Origin: Gemmatimonadales bacterium
Lineage (GTDB): Bacteria; Gemmatimonadota; Gemmatimonadetes; Gemmatimonadales; GWC2-71-9
Direction: 5' to 3'
DNA: 64,000 nt
Assembly (NCBI GenBank): GCA_011772755.1
Contig: WVYX01000244.1
Location: 15,960-79,959 of the forward strand
The notes beneath the pieces were generated by a model that had not been told where the DNA came from, did not search any database, and saw only the letters and a program-made list of their open reading frames with translations. The stretch's first letter is position 1; each line of letters opens with the position of its first letter. Below are positions 24,486 to 34,421 of the stretch, piece after piece. Position numbers and translations under genes: made by a program.

Positions 24486-24875
24486 ATGTCGGAAGTTCCC
24501 GAGAGTCTACATTATACCGAAGAGCACGAATACGTTAAGCCGACTGCGGACGCCAGCATTGTACTGGTGGGTATCACCGACTACGCCCAGGGAGAGCTGG
24601 GCGACGTCGTATACGTGGACTTGCCCGAAGTCGGAGCCAAGTTCAGTCAGATGGACGTCTTCGGTACTATCGAAGCCGTCAAGGCCGTCTCCGACCTCTT
24701 CTGTCCGGTAGCGGGAGAAGTGACGGAGGTCAACGAGGCTCTCGAGGGGGATCCCGGGCTGGTGAATCGCGATCCTTACGGCGACGGGTGGATGATCAAG
24801 CTGCAGGTTCGCAATCCTGAGGATCTCGGCCAACTGCTGACGGCAGCGGATTATTCCTCACACATCGGGGAATAG
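24486..24875 (+). CDS. gcvH: Glycine cleavage system H protein
   Basis: A 129-residue lipoyl carrier of the glycine cleavage system, shuttling the aminomethyl group between P, T and L proteins. [11 protein letters not shown] opens the fold, [18 protein letters not shown] precedes the lipoyl hairpin, and the lipoylated Lys is in [13 protein letters not shown] (about residue 63). ATG 24486 has GGAACAGG upstream; an earlier ATG at 24468 adds six residues. It lies just upstream of gcvP, separated by a strong hairpin, with a lipoate ligase gene after gcvP. No gcvT or glycine riboswitch is visible in the window. Confidence 0.95.
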   Translation: MSEVPESLHYTEEHEYVKPTADASIVLVGITDYAQGELGDVVYVDLPEVGAKFSQMDVFGTIEAVKAVSDLFCPVAGEVTEVNEALEGDPGLVNRDPYGDGWMIKLQVRNPEDLGQLLTAADYSSHIGE

Positions 24876-24917
24876 CAGCTGGCCGGAGGGACCAACGACG
24901 AGACCGGTACACTTACA

Positions 24918-24938
24918 CGCCCTGGGTTCCCCGGGGCG
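24918..24938 (+). terminator. Hairpin between gcvH and gcvP
   Basis: CGCCCTGGG pairs with CCCGGGGCG around a TTC loop (9 bp with one G-T pair), followed by TTTG. It resembles a weak rho-independent terminator or attenuator that could lower gcvP expression relative to gcvH. Confidence 0.55.
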
Positions 24939-24964
24939 TTTGCATGCATAGGGTAGTCGACACG

Positions 24965-27865
24965 ATGAATAGTCAATCACAGTTCACACATAGCGACGAC
25001 CGCTTCGCATCGCGTCACCTCGGCCCCCGTCCCAACGACATCCGGGCCATGTTGGAGACACTGGGATACGAATCGCTGGACGCGCTGATCGACGCAGCAG
25101 TACCAGAGGACATCCGACTCGAGCGACCGCTCGACCTCCCCCCTGCGCTAGGCGAGTACGAGGTCCTCAAGGCGATTCGGAGGATTGCGTCGCGCAATCA
25201 AGTCTATCGCTCCTACATCGGCATGGGATACGCCGACTGCATCGTACCACCGGTGATCCAGCGCAACATCCTCGAGAACCCAGGCTGGTATACCGCCTAC
25301 ACGCCGTACCAGGCGGAGATTTCGCAGGGGCGCCTCGAGGCATTGCTGAACTTCCAGACCATGATCTGCGACCTCACCGGCCTGGAGATTGCCAACTCGT
25401 CCCTCCTCGATGAGGCCACGGCCGCCGCTGAAGCCATGACGCTCACCCTCGCCGTCACCAAGCCAAAGGGGACGCCGGTCTACATGGTGGACGAGGGCTG
25501 CCATCCGCAGAACATCGCCGTCATTCAGACCCGAGCAGAGGCCCGTGGCATCGAGGTGGTCGTCGCCAATCCCCACGAGTTCAGCTTCGGTTCCGGGGTA
25601 GTAGGCGCGCTGGTTCAGTACCCGTCGACCGAAGGACGGATCGACGACTACCGCGCTCTCTGCGACCGGGCACATGACGCCGGCGCCCTCGTGACCATGG
25701 CGGCCGACCTACTGAGCCTGGCCCTGATCGTCCCTCCCGGCGAGCTCGGTGCAGACGTCGCGGTGGGCAACACGCAACGGTTCGGCGTGCCGATGGGATA
25801 CGGCGGACCCCATGCTGCGTATTTCGCCACGCGGGAAGCCTACAAGCGGCACGTGCCAGGGCGGATCATCGGGGTCACGCGAGATGCCGCTGGCCGGACC
25901 ACGTTTCGCATGGCGCTCCAGACCCGGGAACAGCACATCCGGCGCGACAAGGCTACGAGCAACATCTGCACCGCTGAGGTGCTGCTTGCGGTCCTGGCGG
26001 GCATGTACGCCGTCTACCACGGCCCAGATCGCATCAAGCGCATCGCCGAGCAGGTGCACCAGCGCACTACGGTGCTGGCAGAGGCCCTGCGGAGGTTGGG
26101 CTACACCCTCGTCCACGACGCTTACTTCGATACCGTGGCGGTCGATACCGACCCGTCGCAGGCCGCGCGGGTGCACCAGGCAGCACGGCGACACGAGATC
26201 AACCTGCGGGCGGTCTCACCCACCCGCATCGCCGTCGCCCTGGATGAGACGACCTCGCCGGACGACGTGGCAGACCTGGTCGCCGTGTTCGCCCTGGGTG
26301 AGCCGGTGGATTTCGCCGTCGGCGATCTGGTAGATACGGTCGCGCCTGCGATCCCCGAGGCGCTCATGCGAGACAGCCCGTACCTGACCCATCCAGTTTT
26401 CAATCGGTACCACTCCGAGACCGAGATGCTGCGGTATCTGAAGAGGCTGGAGGATCGGGACATGTCGCTGACCTCGACGATGATCCCCCTCGGCTCGTGC
26501 ACCATGAAGCTCAACGCCACCACCGAGATGGTGCCGGTGACGTGGCCGGAGTTCGGCGGGCTGCACCCGTTCGCGCCCCGGGAGCAAGCCAGCGGCTACA
26601 CTGCGCTGTTCGAGCAATTGGAGGCGCAGCTTGCCGAGATCACGGGATTCGCGGCGATCTCGCTCCAGCCGAACGCCGGCGCGCAAGGCGAGTTTACCGG
26701 TCTCCTGGTGATCCGGGCGTATCACAGAGAGCGGGGTGAGGGACACCGGAACGTGTGCCTCATTCCGCAGTCGGCCCACGGCACGAACCCAGCGAGCGCG
26801 GTCATGGCCGGCATGAAGGTGGTGGTGGTGCGCACCGACGAGCAGGGCAACGTGGAGATGGCGGATCTTCGGGAGAAGGCAGAGGCGCACCGCGACGCCC
26901 TCGCCGCCTTGATGATCACCTATCCATCCACCCACGGCGTGTTCGAGGCGACCGTGCGGGAGATCTGCGAGATCGTGCACGCCAACGGCGGCCAGGTGTA
27001 CATGGACGGCGCCAACATGAACGCGCTGGTCGGCATCTGCCGACCCGCTGAGATCGGGACCGACGTCATTCATCTCAACCTGCACAAGACGTTCGCCATC
27101 CCTCACGGCGGTGGCGGTCCAGGCATGGGACCCATCGGCGTCGCCCCCCACCTGGCGCCGTTTCTGCCGGACCATCCCGTGGTATCACTCGGGATTGAGC
27201 GGCCGTGCGGTACCGTCTCCGGCGCGCCGTGGGGCAGCCCCTCGATCCTGCCCATCTCGTGGATCTATGTGGCGCTGATGGGTGCCGACGGACTCACCGA
27301 GGCCACGAAGGTGGCAATCCTCAATGCCAACTACATCGCCAAACGCCTCGAGGGATACTTCGATCTACTGTACGCCGGGCGAAACGGCTTGATTGCCCAC
27401 GAGTGCATCATCGACACTCGTCCCTTCAAAGCGTCCGCTGGCGTCGACGTAACCGACATGGCCACGCGGCTCATGGATTACGGGTTCCACGCGCCGACCG
27501 TTTCATTCCCCGTTCCCGGCACCATGATGATCGAGCCCACGGAGAGCGAATCGAAGGAGGAGCTGGATCGCTTCTGCGACGCGATGATCGCGATCCGCGA
27601 GGAGATCCGGGAGATCGAGGAGGGGCGCGCCGATCCGGAGAACAACCTGCTCAGGAATGCCCCACACACCCTTGCTGATCTCGTGGCCGACGACTGGGAT
27701 CGGCCCTATTCGAGGGAGCGTGCGGCGTTCCCTACGGCGGCGACCCGAGAGCACAAGGTGTGGCCACCGGTGGGCCGGGCGGATGCAGCGCATGGGGACC
27801 GGCACCTGATCTGCACATGCCCGCCACTCGAAGAGTACGAAGCCGTCGCCGAAGGAGCGGCGTGA
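24965..27865 (+). CDS. gcvP: Glycine dehydrogenase (decarboxylating), P protein
   Basis: A 966-residue single-chain P protein that decarboxylates glycine with PLP and passes the aminomethyl group to lipoyl-GcvH. Both halves of the duplicated fold are present: the N-terminal half starts [18 protein letters not shown] and includes [12 protein letters not shown] and [20 protein letters not shown]. The C-terminal half contains the PLP Lys in [18 protein letters not shown] (about residue 707) and the preceding [14 protein letters not shown] 24965 is preferred over 24944, which falls directly behind the hairpin. Its TGA overlaps the GTG start of the lipoate ligase. Length is typical of fused P proteins. 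Confidence 0.95.
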   Translation: MNSQSQFTHSDDRFASRHLGPRPNDIRAMLETLGYESLDALIDAAVPEDIRLERPLDLPPALGEYEVLKAIRRIASRNQVYRSYIGMGYADCIVPPVIQRNILENPGWYTAYTPYQAEISQGRLEALLNFQTMICDLTGLEIANSSLLDEATAAAEAMTLTLAVTKPKGTPVYMVDEGCHPQNIAVIQTRAEARGIEVVVANPHEFSFGSGVVGALVQYPSTEGRIDDYRALCDRAHDAGALVTMAADLLSLALIVPPGELGADVAVGNTQRFGVPMGYGGPHAAYFATREAYKRHVPGRIIGVTRDAAGRTTFRMALQTREQHIRRDKATSNICTAEVLLAVLAGMYAVYHGPDRIKRIAEQVHQRTTVLAEALRRLGYTLVHDAYFDTVAVDTDPSQAARVHQAARRHEINLRAVSPTRIAVALDETTSPDDVADLVAVFALGEPVDFAVGDLVDTVAPAIPEALMRDSPYLTHPVFNRYHSETEMLRYLKRLEDRDMSLTSTMIPLGSCTMKLNATTEMVPVTWPEFGGLHPFAPREQASGYTALFEQLEAQLAEITGFAAISLQPNAGAQGEFTGLLVIRAYHRERGEGHRNVCLIPQSAHGTNPASAVMAGMKVVVVRTDEQGNVEMADLREKAEAHRDALAALMITYPSTHGVFEATVREICEIVHANGGQVYMDGANMNALVGICRPAEIGTDVIHLNLHKTFAIPHGGGGPGMGPIGVAPHLAPFLPDHPVVSLGIERPCGTVSGAPWGSPSILPISWIYVALMGADGLTEATKVAILNANYIAKRLEGYFDLLYAGRNGLIAHECIIDTRPFKASAGVDVTDMATRLMDYGFHAPTVSFPVPGTMMIEPTESESKEELDRFCDAMIAIREEIREIEEGRADPENNLLRNAPHTLADLVADDWDRPYSRERAAFPTAATREHKVWPPVGRADAAHGDRHLICTCPPLEEYEAVAEGAA

Positions 27866-28719
27866 CCAGGAAGGTGGTCGGACGGTCGGACGGTCGGACG
27901 GTCGGTGGAATCGCCGAATCAACTCGCCTGCTGACCGCCAGACCGCCGGAGCGCCAGACCGCCGTTGATTGGTACCTCATTGTCGACCCCGTCGGCCGCT
28001 CCGGTGCCGAGAACATGGCGATCGACTACTCCCTACTGCGCAACGCACAACAGGGAGTTGCCTTTCTCCGTCTGTATCGGTGGATGCCCCCCTGCCTGTC
28101 CTTCGGGCGAAACGAGCCCGCCCGCACCCGATACGACACTGACGCGATCGCGCGACTGGGCCTCGACACGGTGCGCCGTCCCACAGGCGGGCGGGCGGTA
28201 TGGCACGACCGCGAGGTCACCTACGCGGTCGCCGGCCCCACCAACATGTTCGGATCGCTGCGAGAGGCGTACATTAGGATTCACGGCGTCCTCGCCGCAG
28301 CCTTGCGCAGACTGGGCGTGCCGGCGGAGCTCGCTCCGCACCCCAGGACTCGGGCAATCACGCCCGATGGCGGCGCCTGCTTCGCGTCGCCTGCAGGTGG
28401 GGAAATCGTGGTGGGGGGCCTCAAGCTCGTGGGCAGCGCGCAAGTACGCGAGGCTAGCGCGCTCCTCCAGCACGGTTCGATCTTGGTCGAGAACGGCCAG
28501 GACGTGGTGGCCCGGATCACCCGGGGTCGCCGCCGCTCCCCTGCGGCGACGTCCCTAACAGCCGCGCTGCGGCGTTCCGTCAGCCTCGAGGAGGTGAGCG
28601 ATGCCATCGTGGCCGAAGCCCGACAGTACTGGAAGGGCGCGTGGCAAGATGGGATGGCGTGCTGTACCGCTGATGCAATCGCGCGGTTCCAGGATCCAGC
28701 CTGGACCTGGCGCCGATAG
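27862..28719 (+). CDS. Lipoate--protein ligase / octanoyltransferase (LplA/LipM family)
   Basis: 285 residues from GTG 27862, in a GTGA overlap with gcvP and preceded by GGAG. The BPL/LplA/LipB catalytic fold begins only at about residue 37 with [39 protein letters not shown] (about 102) is the lipoyl-adenylate loop, and GLKLVGSAQ carries the conserved Lys. The first 35 residues are encoded by two tandem octamer arrays (27876-27907 and 27933-27964) and have no counterpart in the family. No other ATG, GTG or TTG lies between them and the domain. The gene position suggests it lipoylates GcvH. Ligase and transferase activities cannot be told apart here. Confidence 0.85.
   Translation: MTRKVVGRSDGRTVGGIAESTRLLTARPPERQTAVDWYLIVDPVGRSGAENMAIDYSLLRNAQQGVAFLRLYRWMPPCLSFGRNEPARTRYDTDAIARLGLDTVRRPTGGRAVWHDREVTYAVAGPTNMFGSLREAYIRIHGVLAAALRRLGVPAELAPHPRTRAITPDGGACFASPAGGEIVVGGLKLVGSAQVREASALLQHGSILVENGQDVVARITRGRRRSPAATSLTAALRRSVSLEEVSDAIVAEARQYWKGAWQDGMACCTADAIARFQDPAWTWRR
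27876..27964. repeat. Two octamer arrays inside the lipoate ligase 5' end
   Basis: GGTCGGAC occurs three times plus GGTCGGTG at 27876-27907, and GACCGCCA, GACCGCCG, GAGCGCCA, GACCGCCG at 27933-27964, each in 8-base register. The two arrays are partly complementary. Because 8 is not a multiple of 3, the units are read in shifting frames. The GACCGCCR unit recurs at 40760-40850. Confidence 0.7.
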
Positions 28720-28747
28720 GCGGAGCCGCCGCACACGGCGGCGATCG

Positions 28748-30406
28748 ATGAAACGGCCGAACCCGCATCTCCTGGCTTCTGTGTGCGCAGTCGTAGGGAT
28801 ATCTGCGGCGTGCGCCCCGGAACCCACCTGCACCGGCGACTGGTGCGGCACGGCTGTGGTAGTAGCGTTTACCGAGGCGGACGCGCTGCTTCCGCCAGTC
28901 GTACGGAACGACGTCGGCCAGAGCATCGCCGATCTCCTATTTCTCAAGCTCGCGGACGTGGGCCCGGAGCTGAACACTGTCGATCCGTCGACCTTCGTCC
29001 CGGAGCTGGCGGAGTCGTGGACGTTCGAGGACGATCGCACGATCACCTTCACACTGCACCCCGAAGCTCGCTGGCAGGACGGCACACCGGTCACGGCGGA
29101 CGACGTGGTGTTCACCTATGAGGTCTACCGCGATTCGCTGGTGGCATCGAATGCACGGCCGCGGATACTGCACATCGAGTCGGTGACAGCTCGCGACTCC
29201 AGGACCGTGGTCTTTCGGTTCCCCAAGCCCTACGCCGAACAGTTCTTCGACGCGGTCAATCACCTGCGCATCATCCCGCGTCACCTGCTAGGCACTGTGC
29301 CTCGGGCGGACCTGGTGGCGCACCCCTTCGGCCGAAATCCTGTGGGCAATGGCCCGTTCCGCTTCGTGCAGTGGCGGGCGGGCGAGTCGATAGAGCTGGT
29401 CGCCGATTCGACGTTCTTCCTGGGTCGCCCGGGACTGCGCAGGATCATTTGGCGCGTCGCCGGAGATCCCTCCACCGCGGTCACGCAGCTCCTCGCTGGA
29501 GAAGCTGACGCACTGAACTACATCCCGCCCGACGCCGTGGAGCGGGTGGCCGAGTCGGAGCACCTGCAAGTGGTGGACTATCCGTCGACGTACTACTCCT
29601 ACGTCGCCTTCAATCTGCGGGATCCGGACGACCACTCCCGTCCCCATCCGCTGTTCAGGGATCGGAGTCTGCGGCGCGCCCTCTCGATGGCGGTGAATCG
29701 GGAGCAACTCGTACAGGCCGTCGATGGCGAGACCGGGATTGTGGCTCGGGGCCCCGTCACCCCCGCCTTCTGGATCTGGGACGAAGAGTACGAGCTTCTG
29801 CCGTTCGATTCGGCACAGGCCCGTCGGCAGCTTACCCAGGTCGGATGGCAGGATGCCGACGGCGACGGGGTGCTGGATCGAGGGGGGCGCCGCCTCGCGT
29901 TCGATCTCCTGGTGCCGATCACCAGCGCTTCCCGGCGGCGGGCGGCTCAAGTCATTCAGGAGCAGCTGAAGCGGCTCGGGGTGGAGGTCAGTATCAACGA
30001 GCTGGACTTCGGGGCGTTCAGAGAGCGGGGCGAGGCGCACCGGTTTGACATGTTCTTTGGGTCGTATGGCGGAGACCCCAGCCCGGCTACCATCGCCGAG
30101 GTGTGGACCGGCGATGGGTCCGGGAACTACGGTTCCTACGTCAACCAGACCGTTGACCGGCTGGTGCGAGATGCCCTCGACGCCCGGGATGTCGCGACCG
30201 CTCGAGCCAAGTGGCGCCAAGCCGTGAACCTGATCGTCCAGGATGCACCAGCCATTTGGACCAGTGTAGTAGCGATGCGAGCAGGCGTGCATCAACGGTT
30301 CGAGAACGTCTCCCTCCGCGGGGACAATTGGGCGGCTACCCTGTGGGAGTGGCGGGTGCCCCCCGATCGCCAGATCGATCGCGACCGCTTCACGATCACG
30401 AACTAG
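28748..30406 (+). CDS. Peptide ABC transporter substrate-binding lipoprotein (SBP_bac_5)
   Basis: A 552-residue extracytoplasmic solute-binding protein of the DppA/OppA family. The lipoprotein signal ends in VVGISAAC with Cys22. PELAESWTFEDDRTITFTLHP and ARWQDGTPVTADDVVFTYE (about 95-125) are the family hallmark, and NPVGNGPFRFVQW and RSLRRALSMAVNREQLV lie further on. DADGDGVLDRGGRRL (about 375) is a calcium-loop-like insert often seen in this family. It is the first gene of a five-gene importer, 28 bases after the lipoate ligase. An earlier in-frame ATG at 28601 overlaps the ligase and lacks a signal peptide. Confidence 0.92.
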   Translation: MKRPNPHLLASVCAVVGISAACAPEPTCTGDWCGTAVVVAFTEADALLPPVVRNDVGQSIADLLFLKLADVGPELNTVDPSTFVPELAESWTFEDDRTITFTLHPEARWQDGTPVTADDVVFTYEVYRDSLVASNARPRILHIESVTARDSRTVVFRFPKPYAEQFFDAVNHLRIIPRHLLGTVPRADLVAHPFGRNPVGNGPFRFVQWRAGESIELVADSTFFLGRPGLRRIIWRVAGDPSTAVTQLLAGEADALNYIPPDAVERVAESEHLQVVDYPSTYYSYVAFNLRDPDDHSRPHPLFRDRSLRRALSMAVNREQLVQAVDGETGIVARGPVTPAFWIWDEEYELLPFDSAQARRQLTQVGWQDADGDGVLDRGGRRLAFDLLVPITSASRRRAAQVIQEQLKRLGVEVSINELDFGAFRERGEAHRFDMFFGSYGGDPSPATIAEVWTGDGSGNYGSYVNQTVDRLVRDALDARDVATARAKWRQAVNLIVQDAPAIWTSVVAMRAGVHQRFENVSLRGDNWAATLWEWRVPPDRQIDRDRFTITN

Positions 30407-30407
30407 C

Positions 30408-31382
30408 GTGGTCCGCTATCTCGCGGTCCGGTCGGTGCAGGCGGCCGCGATCGTGTTCCTGGTCGCCACCCTGACCTTCGTGCTCCTGCATCTCGCGCCG
30501 GGTGATCCGGTGATCGCCTCCACCGAATCGACGCTGGTACGCCGAGAGGTCATCGAGCAGCAGAGGCGAAACTTCGGCCTGGACCGCCCTATCCATGTCC
30601 AATACCTGCGCTATCTGCGCAACCTGAGCCGGGGTGACTTGGGGTACTCGTTCCGTGAGCGCCGATCGGTGTGGCACGCGGTCCGGGAGCGAATCCCCAA
30701 CACGCTCCTCCTGGCCACCGCGGCGCTCCTGGTGATGTTCGGTTTGGGAATGCTGATCGGCGCGGTTCAGGCTGCCGTACCACGGTCTCGCGCCGATGAC
30801 GCGCTATCGATCCTGACACTGGCAGTCTACTCGATGCCGGTCTTCTGGCTGGGACTCATGCTGATGCTGGTCTTCGGCCTGGGCCTCGGCTGGTTCCCGG
30901 TGGGTGGCGCGGTGGACCAAGTGCTCTATCCCCACATGTCGCTGCTCGGCAAGGTAGGGGACCGGGCGGTCCACCTGTTCCTGCCGGCCCTCACCCTGGG
31001 CCTGGTGGGCGCCGCCGTGACGGCCCGGTACCAGCGAGCGGCAATGCTGGACGTGATCCGCCAGGACTTCGTCCGCACCGCACGGGCCAAGGGGCTGAGC
31101 GAACGTACGGTATTCCTCAAGCACGCGCTGCGGAACGCGCTGCTCCCCATCGTGACCCTCTTCGGCCTCACGTTTCCCCTGCTCCTATCGGGAGCCGTCC
31201 TGATCGAGAGCGTGTTCGCCTGGCCGGGAATGGGCAAGTTCGCCGTCGACGCCTTGCACGGGCGGGACTACAACGTGGTGACGGGAACTGCCATTATCGC
31301 CGCGGCCATGGTCGTGCTAGGCAACCTCCTGGCAGATCTCCTGTACCGAGTCGTGGACCCCCGGACCAGGGAATCATCTTGA
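30408..31382 (+). CDS. Peptide ABC transporter permease (DppB type)
   Basis: A 324-residue inner-membrane permease with six predicted helices. The first helix (AAAIVFLVATLTFVLLHLAPGDP) is characteristic of DppB/OppB, with the long periplasmic segment after it. The cytoplasmic EAA-type loop that contacts the ATPases is TARAKGLSERTVFLKHALRNAL (about 222-243, quoted in part), followed by LLLSGAVLIESVFAWPGMG. GTG 30408 begins two bases after the binding-protein stop. It forms the pore with the DppC-type gene that overlaps its end. Confidence 0.93.
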   Translation: MVRYLAVRSVQAAAIVFLVATLTFVLLHLAPGDPVIASTESTLVRREVIEQQRRNFGLDRPIHVQYLRYLRNLSRGDLGYSFRERRSVWHAVRERIPNTLLLATAALLVMFGLGMLIGAVQAAVPRSRADDALSILTLAVYSMPVFWLGLMLMLVFGLGLGWFPVGGAVDQVLYPHMSLLGKVGDRAVHLFLPALTLGLVGAAVTARYQRAAMLDVIRQDFVRTARAKGLSERTVFLKHALRNALLPIVTLFGLTFPLLLSGAVLIESVFAWPGMGKFAVDALHGRDYNVVTGTAIIAAAMVVLGNLLADLLYRVVDPRTRESS

Positions 31383-32215
31383 CCGAGGCACTGCGACGAT
31401 TCCTGGCGCAGCGCCGCGCCCGCCTGGGGTTGGCGCTCGTGGGCGTTCTCTGCGTCATGGCACTGGCCGCTCCGTGGCTCACGTCCCATGACCCCACCGC
31501 TCAACTCGATCTGGTTCACGGAAGGCTCCTACCACCTTCGGCGGCGCATCCTTTCGGAACCGATGACCTGAGCCGCGATCTCTTCAGCCGGGTACTCTAC
31601 GGAGCACGAATCTCGCTGACGATTGCCGTGTTCTCGGTCCTGGTGTCGGTTGGCATCGGCACCGCAGTGGGACTGATGGCCGGGCTCGCCGGTGGCGTGG
31701 TGGACACCCTGCTCATGAGAAGCGTGGACGCTGCCCTGGCGATTCCCCGAGTGTTTCTCCTCCTCGTTGTCCTGGCGCTGTGGGAGAACGTGGGCGTAGC
31801 CGGCCTCATCGCCATCCTCGGGCTGACGAGCTGGCTCGACGCCAGCCGGATCGTGCGCGCCGAGGTGCTGAGCCTCAAGGCGCGGGCGTTCATGGCGGCC
31901 GCACGAGCTCTCGGGTTCGGCTCACACCGACTGGCCTTGCGCCACCTCCTACCCAACGTGGCAGCTCCCGTCATCGTGGCCGCGACACTCGGCATCGGAC
32001 AGATCGTGCTCGTGGAGGCCGGGCTGTCCTACCTCGGCATCGGCGTTCCGCCGCCAACGCCCTCGTGGGGATCCATCATCGCTGACGGTCAGCGCCAGCT
32101 CGCCGCCGCGCCCTGGATGGCGACCATCCCGGGCGTCGCCATCGCCGTGACGGTGGTCGGCTTCAGCCTGCTGGGGGACGGGCTGCGAGACGCCCTCGAC
32201 CCGCGCACCCGATGA
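31379..32215 (+). CDS. Peptide ABC transporter permease (DppC type)
   Basis: A 278-residue permease, the second half of the translocation pore. It starts at TTG 31379 inside a TTGA overlap with the preceding stop. HPFGTDDLSRDLFSRVLYGARISL (about 58-81, quoted in part) is the DppC/OppC signature after the first helix. The EAA loop contains SLKARAFMAAARALGFGSHR, and GIGVPPPTPSWGSIIADGQ follows near the end. Six membrane helices are evident. It overlaps the first ATPase gene by four bases (ATGA). Confidence 0.93.
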   Translation: MTEALRRFLAQRRARLGLALVGVLCVMALAAPWLTSHDPTAQLDLVHGRLLPPSAAHPFGTDDLSRDLFSRVLYGARISLTIAVFSVLVSVGIGTAVGLMAGLAGGVVDTLLMRSVDAALAIPRVFLLLVVLALWENVGVAGLIAILGLTSWLDASRIVRAEVLSLKARAFMAAARALGFGSHRLALRHLLPNVAAPVIVAATLGIGQIVLVEAGLSYLGIGVPPPTPSWGSIIADGQRQLAAAPWMATIPGVAIAVTVVGFSLLGDGLRDALDPRTR

Positions 32216-33201
32216 ATCCGCTCCTGTCGGTCCGTCACCTGCGGACGAGCTTCGAAACCAACGGTTCGATTGCCCGTGCCGTCGACGGCGTGTCGTTCGA
32301 CCTCTTCCCTGGCGAGACCCTCGGGCTAGTGGGGGAGTCGGGCTGTGGCAAGACCGTGACCGCCCTCTCGATTCTCCGGCTGGTCAGCGGTCCCACCGGG
32401 CATATCGTCAAGGATAGCGTCATCGAGTACCAGGGCACCGACCTGCTCCGACTACCCCCCCGTGAGCTGCGCCGCATCCGAGGCGCCGAGATCGCGATGA
32501 TCTTCCAGGAGCCGACGACCAGCCTCAACCCGGTGCTCACCGTCGGCACACAGATAGCGGAGACGCTCCGGGCCCACACCAAGATGGACCGCAAGGGTGC
32601 CCGTCGCCGGGCCATCGAGCTCCTGGAGCTGGTAGGCATTCCTGATCCCGAATCCCGAGTGGACGACTACCCGCACCAGCTGAGCGGCGGAATGCAGCAA
32701 CGAGTCATGATTGCCATGGCCTTGTCGTGCGATCCCAAGATCCTCATCGCGGACGAGCCCACGACTGCCCTGGACGTCACCATCCAAGCCCAGATCCTGG
32801 CGCTCCTCGCCAAGCTCAAGCGCCGACTGGGCATGGCGATGATCTTGATCACCCACGATCTGGGCATTGTGGCGGGGCTCGCCGATCGCATCGCGGTGAT
32901 GTACGGGGGGCAGATCGTTGAGCAGGCACCCACCGACATCCTGTTCCAGCACCCCCAGCATCCCTACACCGAGGCGCTCCTCAAGGCGGTGCCCCGGATC
33001 GACCGGCCGACGACGCGGCTGGCCGCGATTCCCGGCATGGTCCCGCGAGCCACCAAGTGGCCCACCGGGTGCCGGTTCCATCCCCGGTGCCAGCACGTGT
33101 GGGAGCGCTGCCGGGTGCGAATGCCGGACCTGCTCACTTGGTCACCGGAACAACACTCCCGCTGCTGGCTGGTCGAGGAGCCGGAGCGACGGCAGGAATG
33201 A
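32212..33201 (+). CDS. Peptide ABC transporter ATPase (DppD type)
   Basis: A 329-residue cytoplasmic ATPase. Walker A is [16 protein letters not shown] (about 38), followed by the Q-loop [13 protein letters not shown], the ABC signature [13 protein letters not shown] (about 157), Walker [15 protein letters not shown] and the H-loop ITHDLG. The oligopeptide-specific C-terminal domain begins [13 protein letters not shown] and carries [16 protein letters not shown], with Cys residues positioned like the iron-sulphur cluster site known in some Dpp/Opp ATPases. It starts and ends in ATGA overlaps with neighbours. Confidence 0.94.
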   Translation: MNPLLSVRHLRTSFETNGSIARAVDGVSFDLFPGETLGLVGESGCGKTVTALSILRLVSGPTGHIVKDSVIEYQGTDLLRLPPRELRRIRGAEIAMIFQEPTTSLNPVLTVGTQIAETLRAHTKMDRKGARRRAIELLELVGIPDPESRVDDYPHQLSGGMQQRVMIAMALSCDPKILIADEPTTALDVTIQAQILALLAKLKRRLGMAMILITHDLGIVAGLADRIAVMYGGQIVEQAPTDILFQHPQHPYTEALLKAVPRIDRPTTRLAAIPGMVPRATKWPTGCRFHPRCQHVWERCRVRMPDLLTWSPEQHSRCWLVEEPERRQE

Positions 33202-34187
33202 CGACCCTACCGCCGCTGGTCGAGGTGGAACACCTCGCCGGGGAGTTTCGTGTCGGGGGAGGACTCTTCTCTCCACGACGCGTTGTCCGAGCCGTCGACG
33301 GCGTGAGCTTTGCCCTGGGCACCGGCGAGACATTGGGGTTGGTGGGCGAGAGCGGAAGCGGCAAGACCACCCTGGGCCGACTCATCCTGCGTTTGATCGA
33401 ACCCACGAGCGGGACCGTCCGGTTCGACGGGGCCGACATCTACGCGCTGGACACGGGCGCCCTCAGGGCGCTCCGGCGGCGCATGCAGATCGTATTTCAA
33501 GACCCCTTCGGCTCTCTCAACCCTCGGATGACGGTGGGCGCGGCGGTTCGGGAGCCAATCACCGTGCACCGATTGGCCCGCGGCAGCGAAGCCGATATAC
33601 GGGTGGCAGCGCTGTTCCACGAGGTCGGGCTGGACTCGTCCCACTTGAGCCAGTATCCCCACGAGCTGTCGGGTGGGCAGCGGCAGCGCGTGGGCATCGC
33701 CCGAGCGCTATCGGTGGAACCCGACTTCCTGGTGCTCGACGAGCCAGTCTCTGCGCTGGATGTCTCAGTGCAGGCGCAAGTGCTCAACCTGCTGGCGGAT
33801 CTCCGGGGTCGCCGCGGTCTCACCTACCTGTTCATCGCGCACGACCTCGCCGTGGTTCGGCACCTGGCCGACCGCGTGGCAGTGATGTATCTGGGCAAGT
33901 TCATGGAGGTGGCGCCAGCGCCAAGTCTCTACGCGCAGCCGCTGCACCCGTACACCACCTCCCTGCTCTCGGCCGTGCCCTCGCCCGATCCCAGCCAGCA
34001 GCGGGAGCGCGTCGTACTCACGGGCGAGGTGCCCATGGCGTGGCGGCCGCCGTCCGGCTGCGTGTTCCATCCGCGGTGCCCGCACCCCATGAAGGACGTT
34101 CGCTGTCGTAGTGAGCCGCCGCCGCTGCGGGAGGTGCAGCCGGGGCGCTGGACCGCATGTCACTACGCCGAGCAGCCGATTGCATAG
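33198..34187 (+). CDS. Peptide ABC transporter ATPase (DppF type)
   Basis: 329 residues from ATG 33198 in an ATGA overlap. It is the partner ATPase of the importer. Walker [22 protein letters not shown]-loop [14 protein letters not shown], signature [16 protein letters not shown], Walker [17 protein letters not shown], and H-loop [10 protein letters not shown] are all intact. The C-terminal oligopeptide domain has [14 protein letters not shown] and a Cys set ([16 protein letters not shown]). A longer upstream frame from 33057 lies inside the previous gene and is not used. An octamer array starts on its stop codon. Confidence 0.94.
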   Translation: MTTLPPLVEVEHLAGEFRVGGGLFSPRRVVRAVDGVSFALGTGETLGLVGESGSGKTTLGRLILRLIEPTSGTVRFDGADIYALDTGALRALRRRMQIVFQDPFGSLNPRMTVGAAVREPITVHRLARGSEADIRVAALFHEVGLDSSHLSQYPHELSGGQRQRVGIARALSVEPDFLVLDEPVSALDVSVQAQVLNLLADLRGRRGLTYLFIAHDLAVVRHLADRVAVMYLGKFMEVAPAPSLYAQPLHPYTTSLLSAVPSPDPSQQRERVVLTGEVPMAWRPPSGCVFHPRCPHPMKDVRCRSEPPPLREVQPGRWTACHYAEQPIA

Positions 34188-34234
34188 GGCGGTCGGGCGG
34201 ATCGGCGGAAGGGCGGCATGATCGAACGACGGAA
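34187..34234. repeat. Six tandem degenerate octamers
   Basis: GGGCGGTC, GGGCGGAT, CGGCGGAA, GGGCGGCA, TGATCGAA and CGACGGAA run in 8-base register directly from the last base of the DppF stop. The remaining 187 bases before the symporter gene hold no open frame or clear hairpin beyond a GGAGGAACTCC ribosome site. Confidence 0.6.
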
Positions 34235-34421
34235 GGACAGTAGATAGGCGCCCCTTCAACACGCTCGCCCCAGCGCCAAGTCCGCCCCCAGGGGCCAGAC
34301 TAAGCATGGAATGTGTGCCGGCTCCAGGCCCAGGGTTGGTTGCGACAGCTGTTACCTGCGCCCATCTTACCGCCGCCCTTGACCACGCGAGCCACCCGCG
34401 ACCTCCCACTGGAGGAACTCC

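Noticed and set aside
26216-27175. 319-codon minus-strand frame inside gcvP
   Set aside because: Antisense of the PLP-binding half of GcvP; no start signal or recognisable motif.
27876-27964. Possible CRISPR array
   Set aside because: Units are contiguous 8-mers without unique spacers, far shorter than CRISPR repeats, and no cas gene is present.
29288-30295. 335-codon minus-strand frame opposite the peptide-binding protein
   Set aside because: A shadow frame of a clear SBP_bac_5 gene; no signal peptide or family.
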